From Longimicrobium sp. (GTDB lineage Bacteria > Gemmatimonadota > Gemmatimonadetes > Longimicrobiales > Longimicrobiaceae): a stretch of DNA of 32,918 nucleotides. Below, one piece after another: positions 24,833 through 32,918 of this stretch; the first letter of the stretch is position 1; the number at the start of each line of letters is the position of its first letter. The notes below the pieces were generated by a model, which did not search any database, was not told the DNA's origin, and saw only the letters and a program-made list of their open reading frames with translations. A program made the translations under genes and the position numbers. The DNA is taken from contig DASVWD010000127.1 in assembly GCA_036389795.1 (NCBI GenBank), positions 1 through 32,918 on the forward strand. Direction: 5' to 3'.

Positions 24833-24874
24833 GTGCGAAGTGCGAGGTGCGAAGTGCGAAGTGCGAAGTGCGAG
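24833..24874. repeat. Heptamer tandem array, GTGCGAA type
   Basis: Six consecutive 7-bp units GTGCGA(A/G), beginning 8 bases after the phosphatase stop. The reverse-complement array CGCACTT occurs at 26998-27032 and a degenerate one at 27904-27925. Confidence 0.75.
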
Positions 24875-24923
24875 TCCCGCCGCCACGCCTCCGGCGCCGC
24901 GCCGTCGCCCGCACCCGCGCTGT

Positions 24924-24961
24924 GTTCTCCCTCTCCCGCGCAGCGGGGGAGGGCCGGGGAG
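24924..24961. repeat. Dispersed GC-rich hairpin repeat, copy 2 (inverted)
   Basis: Reverse-complement counterpart of 41-80, sharing almost all positions apart from two small length differences. Stem CCCTCTCCC/GGGGGAGGG around CGCGCAGC. Confidence 0.6.
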
Positions 24962-25144
24962 GGGGCGTCACCCCCGCGGATGCGCCGAAGTCAGCGGACG
25001 AGCAGCGATCCGGGAAACCCGCGCCGTAGCCGGACCCGCACCGCGTGCGCTATCTTTCGCCGCGTCCGGCGCACGATGTCGAGCGGCCGGCTCCGGGCGC
25101 GGGCCTCGCGGGGCCGCGCCTCCCTACGCACACGAATTTCGATC

Positions 25145-25510
25145 ATGACGCAAGGCACTCCGGCCACCGTCCCGGTCGCCGCCCCGAAGATCGTCCCCAA
25201 GCCGTGGGGGCGCGAAGTCTGGTACGCGCACGAGGACCGCTACGCGGGCAAGATCCTCGAGGTCACCAGGGGCCACGCCCTCTCGCTGCAGAAGCACGAG
25301 CGCAAGATGGAGACGATGTACCTGCAGTCCGGCCGCCTCCTCTACCACTTCAACGGAGTGGACTTCGAGATGGAGGCCGGGCAGTGCATCACCGTGCGCC
25401 CCGGCGACGTGCACCGCGTCGAGGCGCTGGAAGACTCCGTCATCCTCGAAGTCAGCACCCCCGAGCTGGACGACCTGATCCGGCTGGAAGACCGCTACGG
25501 GCGCGGCTGA
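25145..25510 (+). CDS. Small cupin-domain protein (mannose-6-P isomerase type II-like)
   Basis: A 121-residue single cupin. KPWGREVWYA at 19-28 is the motif that opens the cupin of phosphomannose isomerase type II and related proteins. Cupin motif 1 appears as H51 and E56 with G63, and motif 2 as PGDVHRVEA with H90. Only one of the two usual motif-1 histidines is present (LQKHERKMET), so metal binding may be altered. Possible roles are sugar-phosphate isomerisation, sugar-nucleotide epimerisation or simple sugar binding; I cannot choose. The ATG at 25145 gives a compact N-terminus. Likely co-transcribed with the downstream gene 65 bases on. Confidence 0.8.
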   Translation: MTQGTPATVPVAAPKIVPKPWGREVWYAHEDRYAGKILEVTRGHALSLQKHERKMETMYLQSGRLLYHFNGVDFEMEAGQCITVRPGDVHRVEALEDSVILEVSTPELDDLIRLEDRYGRG

Positions 25511-25575
25511 CGCCCGATCGGCCCGGCCGGACCGCCCGTGCGGCGCCCCGGCCGGGTCTCTCTCTCGCCTCCCCG

Positions 25576-26784
25576 ATGACCTCCTCCGAGACCGCCGCCG
25601 CGCCCGACACCTCCGCGTCTCCTCCGACGGCGGACCCGGACCGCGCGGCGGACGCTCGGGTGCGCGAGGCGCTCGCCCTGCGCGCCTGGGCGCTCCCGTT
25701 CCTCCTGGGCGGCGCCGCGCCCGAACCGCCGCCGCTCGACGTCTCGCCCGGGGCGTGGGCGCTCTTCCTGGCGGCCGAGCGCATCGCGCTCCCCCTGCAG
25801 AAGCGGCTCGAGGCGGCCGGGTACCTGATGGTCCTGGCGCCCGCGGCGGTCGACGTCCTGCGCGAGCGCGGCATGCGCGAGCTGCAGCGGGTGCTCTCCG
25901 CCCGCGCGCAGCTGCGGCGGCTGGGCGGCCTCCTGCGCGAGCGCGGCTGGCGGGGCGTGGCGCTCAAGGGAGGCGCCGCCGCGCTCGCCGGCGAGCCGGT
26001 GGACCTGGCCGACGTCGACGTGCTGGTCCCCCGCGAGCACGCCGACGCCGTCTCCCGCGAGCTCGCCGCCCGCGCCGGCGCCGCCCCGGCCGGCTCCGGC
26101 TCCATCACGCACCTCACCCCGCTCGCCGCGCCCGACGCCATCGGGGTCGAGGTGCACTTCGAGGCCCCGTACCTGGAGCCCGGCGAAGCGTGGGAGGGCC
26201 TGCTCCCCACGGCGGACCCGGCGCTCTTCGTCCTCGCGCCCCCCCGGCAGCTCTGGCTGGTGCTGGCCCACGCCGCCGACATGCACCTGGACCGCCGCGG
26301 CTCGCTGCGCGACCTGCTCCTGGCCCGCGCCGCGCTCGACGCCTCCCCGCCCGGCGGCCCGGCCGAAGTGGAAGCGCGGATCGGCCGCCACCGCTGCTCC
26401 GCCCCCCTCGCCGCCATGCTGGCGATGGCGCGGGGCGACGCCGCCGCGGGCGACCCCTTCCGCGCCGTGGCCGCGCTGGGCTACCTGCTGCGGGCCCGGC
26501 CCGTGGAGCGGCCGCTGCGCTTCGCCACCTCCTCCGCGCTGGCGCTCTCCGCCTTCGCCCTCGCCGCCGGCGGCGGGGAGTACGGCGCGCTCTGGGGCCG
26601 GCGCGCGTACGGCGCCGTGTTCGGCTGGGAAGAGGGATCGGGCTCGTTCCTGCGCCGCTTCCCGCCCGTCGCCCGCCTGGGCCGCGCGGGGTGGCGCGCC
26701 GCCCACCTCGCCGCCGTCTCCCCCCTGGCGCTCCGCCTCGCCCGCCGCGCCCGCCGCCTGGCGTCGGGGGCAGAAGGCGGATAG
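25576..26784 (+). CDS. Nucleotidyltransferase family protein (NTP_transf_5-like)
   Basis: A 402-residue protein. After a low-complexity N-terminus (1-30) and a helical region, VALKGGAAAL at 128-137 and DLADVDVLVP at 143-152 form the signature of the NTP_transf_5 group: a conserved lysine (K131) and the metal-binding aspartates D146 and D148 of a Pol-beta-type nucleotidyltransferase. HAADMHLDRRGSLRDLLL near 235-252 is the second conserved block. Family members are frequent in polysaccharide and lasso-peptide loci, but their substrate is unknown to me. No PqqD-like, lasso-precursor or lasso-protease gene is nearby, so a glycan context is the better reading. It ends 15 bases before the right copy of the 44-bp repeat. 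Confidence 0.8.
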   Translation: MTSSETAAAPDTSASPPTADPDRAADARVREALALRAWALPFLLGGAAPEPPPLDVSPGAWALFLAAERIALPLQKRLEAAGYLMVLAPAAVDVLRERGMRELQRVLSARAQLRRLGGLLRERGWRGVALKGGAAALAGEPVDLADVDVLVPREHADAVSRELAARAGAAPAGSGSITHLTPLAAPDAIGVEVHFEAPYLEPGEAWEGLLPTADPALFVLAPPRQLWLVLAHAADMHLDRRGSLRDLLLARAALDASPPGGPAEVEARIGRHRCSAPLAAMLAMARGDAAAGDPFRAVAALGYLLRARPVERPLRFATSSALALSAFALAAGGGEYGALWGRRAYGAVFGWEEGSGSFLRRFPPVARLGRAGWRAAHLAAVSPLALRLARRARRLASGAEGG

Positions 26785-26799
26785 CACAGGCGGATAAAT

Positions 26800-26843
26800 C
26801 CGCGGCAACAACGGCAGAAAGCCTCGCAAACCCCGCGAGGCTT
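26800..26843 (-). repeat. 44-bp repeat, right copy of an inverted pair
   Basis: Exact reverse complement of 23982-24025 (44 of 44). The two copies face each other around the phosphatase, cupin and nucleotidyltransferase genes, 2.8 kb apart. Confidence 0.85.
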
Positions 26844-26897
26844 CAACCGCGAACCCCATTCTGCCCTGCGCCCGGTGTCGTCGCGCGAAGCGCCGAA

Positions 26898-26929
26898 GTC
26901 CCTCCCCCAGGCCGTTTTGGGGGAGGGAC
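26898..26929 (+). terminator. Perfect 11-bp hairpin downstream of the nucleotidyltransferase gene
   Basis: GTCCCTCCCCC (26898-26908) pairs exactly with GGGGGAGGGAC (26919-26929) across a 10-base loop ending TTTT. It lies 114 bases after the stop. It may end transcription of the polysaccharide locus, or be one more member of the CCCTCCCC repeat family. Confidence 0.4.
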
Positions 26930-26997
26930 AGGCGCCGCAGGCGCCAGGGAGAGGGCCCCCCGCCGCCGCGCCGCACCGATCGAAGCGCCGCAGCCCC

Positions 26998-27032
26998 CGC
27001 ACTTCGCACCCCGCACTTCGCACCTCGCACTT
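26998..27032. repeat. Heptamer tandem array, CGCACTT type
   Basis: Five 7-bp units CGCAC(T/C)(T/C), the reverse complement of the GTGCGAA family at 24833-24874. It ends 14 bases before the -35 candidate of the TPR gene. Confidence 0.7.
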
Positions 27033-27046
27033 TCCGTCCACCCGCC

Positions 27047-27075
27047 TTTCGCGAACCCGCCCGCCTCCCTATCTT
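27047..27075 (+). promoter_or_regulatory. Candidate promoter of the TPR gene
   Basis: TTTCGC (27047-27052), 17 bases, then TATCTT (27070-27075), followed by CTCCCG. It ends 44 bases before the ATG at 27120, the same distance as the 4087 box from its gene. A GAAGGAG Shine-Dalgarno follows at 27111-27117. Confidence 0.45.
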
Positions 27076-27119
27076 CTCCCGTTTTCACGACGTAGCCCGA
27101 CCCCGAGCCCGAAGGAGCC

Positions 27120-27854
27120 ATGGCGCTGGACCCGGCGGTGGAGCAGCGGATCGCGCGCGCGAAGGAGAGCTTCGCCCGCAACGCCTACGTGGCCGCCCTC
27201 GAAGACCTGCTCTTCGTGGCCGAGCGCCACCCCGAGTTCGCCGACGTGCAGAACCTGATGGGGCTGTGCCTGTCGCTGGCCGGGCGCCCCGAAGAGGCGC
27301 TGGAGGCGTTCGAGCGCGCCACGCGGCTCAACCCCGGCTACGTCGAGGCGCACCTGAACCGCGCCATCACGCTCAACGACCTGGGCCGCACCGACGAGGC
27401 ACGCGAGAGCTTCCAGAAGGCCGCCGACGCCGACGAGGAGAAGACCGGCGGGGGCCGCTTCTCCTCCGCCGCGGCCGCCCGGCTGGCCAACATGCACCTG
27501 GAGCTGGGCGACACCTACGCCGCCGCCGGCGCGCTCCCCGAGGCGCTCGAGGAGTACCGCAAGGCCGCGGAGCTGCGCCCCCAGTTCCTCGACATCCGGA
27601 ACAAGCTGGCCCGCGCCCTCATCGACCTGGGAGATCCCGGCACCGCCGTCGGCGAGCTGGTGTCGATCCTGGACCTGAACCCCGCCTTCGCCGCCGCGCG
27701 CGCCAACCTGGGGCTCGCCTTCTGGCGCCTGCACCGCCCCGAAGAAGCCGAGGCCGAGTGGCGCCGCACCCTGGCCCAGCAGCCCGGGAACGCGCAGGTG
27801 CAGGGCTACCTGGGGATGGTCGAGCGGCACCGCGAGCGCCCCGCGCACGGGTAA
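27120..27854 (+). CDS. Tetratricopeptide repeat protein
   Basis: A 244-residue protein made of about six TPR units: approximately 8-41, 42-75, 76-109, then after a short insertion (EEKTGGGRFSS) 122-155, 156-189 and 190-223. Canonical TPR spacing is visible, e.g. GLCLSLAGRPEEALEAFERA and LARALIDLGDPGTAVGEL. There is no signal peptide, so it is probably a cytoplasmic scaffold. GAAGGAG lies 2 bases before the ATG. It precedes the BamD-like lipoprotein by 112 bases, suggesting an envelope-related role, but the partner cannot be read from sequence. Confidence 0.85.
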   Translation: MALDPAVEQRIARAKESFARNAYVAALEDLLFVAERHPEFADVQNLMGLCLSLAGRPEEALEAFERATRLNPGYVEAHLNRAITLNDLGRTDEARESFQKAADADEEKTGGGRFSSAAAARLANMHLELGDTYAAAGALPEALEEYRKAAELRPQFLDIRNKLARALIDLGDPGTAVGELVSILDLNPAFAAARANLGLAFWRLHRPEEAEAEWRRTLAQQPGNAQVQGYLGMVERHRERPAHG

Positions 27855-27966
27855 TCGCCCGAGGCGCGGAACTCGGGACCCGGTCCGGGGTTCCCCCGTA
27901 CCTCGCGCTCCGCACCTTCGCACTTCGAATCCGAACCCGCCCCGCCCGCCGGGGTATGCGCACTTC

Positions 27967-28737
27967 ATGACCAGAAACCGCTTCGTGCGGCGGGCCGCGC
28001 CCGCCCTCCTCGCGCTCCTCCTCCCCGCCTGCGCGGTCTTCAAGAAGCAGGTCCCGCTCACCCCCGAGCAGGCGTACGAGCGCGGCATGGCCGCCCACGC
28101 CGCCGGCCGGCACTCGCGCGCCGCGGTGTTCCTCTCCACCTGGGTGCAGGCCAACGCCGCCGGCGACCCGCGCATGCCCGGCGCGCTCCTGGCGCTGGCC
28201 AGGAGCCACCTGGAGACCGGCGAGTATCTCACCGCGGGGTCCGAGTTCCTGCGCATCGTCACCGACTACCCCACCGCGCCCGAGCAGACCCCGGCGCGCT
28301 TCGGCATCTGCCGGGCATACCGGGGGATGAGCCCCAAGGCGCCGCTCGACCAGCAGTACACGCACGCGGCCATCACCTACTGCGACTCGTACGCCGGGTA
28401 CTATCCCGCCACCCCGCAGGCCGACACCGCCCGCGCCTGGGTGGCCGACATGCGCCAGAAGCTCGCCGAGAAGGCGTACCTGAACGGGATGTTCTACTTC
28501 CGGCGCGGCGCCTACGACGCCAGCGTGATCTACTTCAACGAGGCCGCCGCCCAGTACCCCGAGACCCGGTGGGCCCCGGCCGCGCTGCTCAAGGTGGTGG
28601 AGGCGTACGAGAAGATCGGCTACAGGGAAGAGGCCGAGGAGGCGCGGCAGCAGCTGCGCGCCCGCTTCCCCCAGAGCGCCGAGGCGCGCTCGCTCCCGCC
28701 CGCCCCGGCGGCCACCGCGGCGAGCACCACCCCGTAA
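27967..28737 (+). CDS. bamD: BamD-like outer membrane assembly lipoprotein
   Basis: A 256-residue lipoprotein. A type II signal peptide (positively charged RNRFVRR, hydrophobic APALLALLLP) ends in lipobox LLPAC with lipidated C22. Residues about 33-240 carry TPR-like helices with the BamD/YfiO pattern: AYERGMAAHAAGRHSRAAVFLSTWV, a second repeat around YLTAGSEFLRIVTDYPTAP, and YFRRGAYDASVIYFNEAAAQYP near 180-201. A Pro/Ala tail ends the protein. BamD joins BamA in inserting beta-barrels in the outer membrane. A short distance to nadD and secA suggests one transcript. YbgF/CpoB-type TPR proteins are the main alternative, but the lipobox and length favour BamD. Confidence 0.85.
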   Translation: MTRNRFVRRAAPALLALLLPACAVFKKQVPLTPEQAYERGMAAHAAGRHSRAAVFLSTWVQANAAGDPRMPGALLALARSHLETGEYLTAGSEFLRIVTDYPTAPEQTPARFGICRAYRGMSPKAPLDQQYTHAAITYCDSYAGYYPATPQADTARAWVADMRQKLAEKAYLNGMFYFRRGAYDASVIYFNEAAAQYPETRWAPAALLKVVEAYEKIGYREEAEEARQQLRARFPQSAEARSLPPAPAATAASTTP

Positions 28738-28756
28738 GGCCGCGGAGGCGCGCGCC

Positions 28757-29329
28757 GTGAGGCTCGGCGTCTTCGGCGGCACCTTCGACCCGCCGCACCT
28801 GGGGCACCTGGCGGCCGCCTCCGACGCCGCCCACGCGCTCGCCCTCGACCGCGTGGTGTGGGTGCCCGCGGCCGACCACCCCTTCAAGGGGAGCGCCGTG
28901 CGCACCCGCGCCGAAGTGCGGCTGGAGATGGTGCGCGCGGCAATTGCAGGAGACCCCCGCTTCGAGGCCAGCGACCTGGAGATGAGGCGCGCCGGTCCCT
29001 CGTACACGGTCGACACGCTCCGGGAGCTGCGCAGCGCGCACCCCGGAGCGGAGTTGTTCTTCCTGACCGGGGCCGACAACCTGCGCGACCTGCCGAAATG
29101 GCGGGAGCCGGACGAGATCGTCCGCCTCGCCTGCCTGGTGGTGGTGTCGCGGGAGGGCGAAAGCCTGCCGGAAGATGCAGAGCACCCGGCCCGCGCCGTG
29201 CACGTGCCCCGGCTGGACGTCTCCTCCACCGAGGTCCGCCGCCGGGTGGCGGCCGGAGAGCCGATCCGATACCTGGTCCCCGACGGAGTCCGCGCCGTCA
29301 TCGAGCGCGAAGGGCTCTACCGGGGCTGA
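28757..29329 (+). CDS. nadD: Nicotinate-nucleotide adenylyltransferase
   Basis: A 190-residue enzyme that joins ATP and nicotinate mononucleotide to make deamido-NAD+ in NAD synthesis. Seen: GGTFDPPHLGHL at 7-18 with the nucleotidyltransferase (H/T)xGH site (H14, G16, H17), GADNLRDLPKW near 95-105 and the ATP-binding SSTEVRRR near 155-162. Length is typical. The GTG start at 28757 is set by GGAGG at 28744-28748, 8 bases upstream, and by the conserved MRLGVFGGTFDPPH N-terminus. It lies 19 bases after bamD and 32 before secA. Confidence 0.95.
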   Translation: MRLGVFGGTFDPPHLGHLAAASDAAHALALDRVVWVPAADHPFKGSAVRTRAEVRLEMVRAAIAGDPRFEASDLEMRRAGPSYTVDTLRELRSAHPGAELFFLTGADNLRDLPKWREPDEIVRLACLVVVSREGESLPEDAEHPARAVHVPRLDVSSTEVRRRVAAGEPIRYLVPDGVRAVIEREGLYRG

Positions 29330-29361
29330 AACGCATTGCCGGGAAACCGAAGGCAGACATC

Positions 29362-32640
<3,279 letters not shown>

Positions 32641-32645
32641 ACGGC

Positions 32646-32660
32646 AGGGGACAGGGGACA
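32646..32660. repeat. Short heptamer array, AGGGGAC type
   Basis: Two 7-bp units AGGGGAC then AG, the reverse complement of the CCTGTCC family at 14890-14921, five bases after the secA stop. Confidence 0.4.
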
Positions 32661-32694
32661 GCCGGCGACGGCGGTCTCCCTTCGGATAGAAGAA

Positions 32695-32728
32695 CGCCGG
32701 CCCGGGCTCGCATGAGCCCGGGCCGGCG
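32695..32728 (+). terminator. Perfect hairpin terminator after secA
   Basis: A 15-bp perfect stem (32695-32709 with 32714-32728) closes on the 4-base loop GCAT, 54 bases after the secA stop. It is followed by TCGTCTTC, only a weak T-run. This is the best terminator candidate in the window. Confidence 0.65.
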
Positions 32729-32775
32729 TCGTCTTCGGAGCCAATCCCGGCGTCCCGGACCTCCGTCGATGTGTC

Positions 32776-32911
32776 TCATACCAGGTTGCCGAGCATAGTT
32801 CTGGTTCCAAACAGATTGGAATCACACAGAGGACACAGAGAACACAGAGGGAACTGAAGACGCGATTGAAGTTCTCTGTGTCCTCTGTGTCCTCCGTGAG
32901 AGGCTTTTCAG
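32776..32911. repeat. CACAGAG-type dispersed element, copy 2
   Basis: 32776-32831 matches 378-433 at 49 of 56 positions in the same orientation. It is followed by 9-bp CACAGAGGA-type units (32822-32850) facing CTCTGTGTC units (32871-32900), which form a long hairpin. The rest of the element reads GAGGCTTTTCAG, similar to GAGATTTTTCAG at 534-545 in copy 1. Confidence 0.75.
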
Positions 32912-32918
32912 AAGCTGT

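Larger units (their letters stand above)
24826..25144. other. 319-bp gene-free region with heptamer array and hairpin repeat
   Basis: No gene is visible. It contains a six-unit heptamer array (24833-24874), an inverted copy of the GC-rich hairpin element (24924-24961) and a TATCTTTCGCCG box at 25051-25062, 88 bases before the cupin gene. That box has no convincing -35 partner at 17-18 bases. Confidence 0.6.
26785..27119. other. 335-bp gene-free region of repeats and a promoter candidate
   Basis: No gene is visible. In order it holds the right copy of the 44-bp repeat (26800-26843), an 11-bp perfect hairpin (26898-26929), a five-unit heptamer array (26998-27032) and a promoter candidate (27047-27075) for the TPR gene. 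It marks the border between the polysaccharide locus and the housekeeping genes. Confidence 0.65.

Noticed and set aside
24833-24874. CRISPR-like array
   Set aside because: Units are 7 bp, contiguous and without spacers.
25051-25062. Promoter of the cupin gene
   Set aside because: TATCTTTCGCCG fits the local -10 pattern, but I found no convincing -35 hexamer at 16-19 bases upstream, so it is only mentioned under the recurrent box.

Overview
The window is a high-GC (roughly 70% or more) stretch of a Gram-negative chromosome. It holds 24 genes that I can support, almost all on the + strand. BamD and a Wzy-like polymerase point to an outer membrane. The SecA has the long N-terminal arm and the WDMVPYDVQLIGG-type segment that I associate with the FCB group. 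Together with intergenic DNA packed with CACAGAG, CTCACGCAGAG and heptamer repeats, this makes Gemmatimonadota (a Longimicrobium-like organism) my best guess. That assignment is inference from family knowledge, not a search result.

Layout. 1-579 is gene-free and repeat-rich. 580-1647 (minus strand) is a GT4 glycosyltransferase, divergent from a SAM methyltransferase at 1846-2559; the two appear to share an overlapping pair of promoters. 2835-8046 holds a GT4 gene, a Wzy-like polymerase and two more glycosyltransferases. 8213-14628 is a tightly overlapping operon: asparagine synthase-like amidotransferase, polytopic GT-C-like protein, WbuB-like glycosyltransferase and heparinase II/III-family protein. 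15144-19973 carries a fused MDR/Gfo-Idh-MocA oxidoreductase and then a PglC-, PglD- and PglE-like trio. 20256-23913 is a UDP-uronate module: UDP-glucose dehydrogenase, UDP-xylose synthase-like decarboxylase and UDP-glucuronate 4-epimerase-like enzyme. 24043-26784 has a CpsB/YwqE-type PHP phosphatase, a small cupin and a nucleotidyltransferase-like protein. 27120-32640 is housekeeping: TPR protein, BamD-like lipoprotein, NadD and SecA, closed by a perfect 15-bp hairpin.

How the genes fit together. 580-26784 reads as a locus for a secreted or surface polysaccharide. The PglC-like transferase would load the first (amino)sugar phosphate onto undecaprenyl phosphate. Five GT4-type enzymes would extend the repeat unit, using UDP-GlcA, UDP-Xyl and UDP-GalA from the uronate module. 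The AsnB-like protein may amidate a uronic acid, Wzy would polymerise, and the PHP phosphatase would belong to phosphotyrosine control of export. No flippase (Wzx), export channel (Wza), tyrosine kinase/co-polymerase (Wzc) or 4,6-dehydratase (PglF) is present, so part of the system must lie elsewhere.

The most unusual content is intergenic: several families of dispersed hairpin elements, heptameric and octameric tandem arrays, an identical 44-bp inverted pair around the PHP-cupin-nucleotidyltransferase block, and a recurrent TAYNTT-type box upstream of genes that could be the local promoter signature. I found no CRISPR array, tRNA, rRNA or transposase gene.
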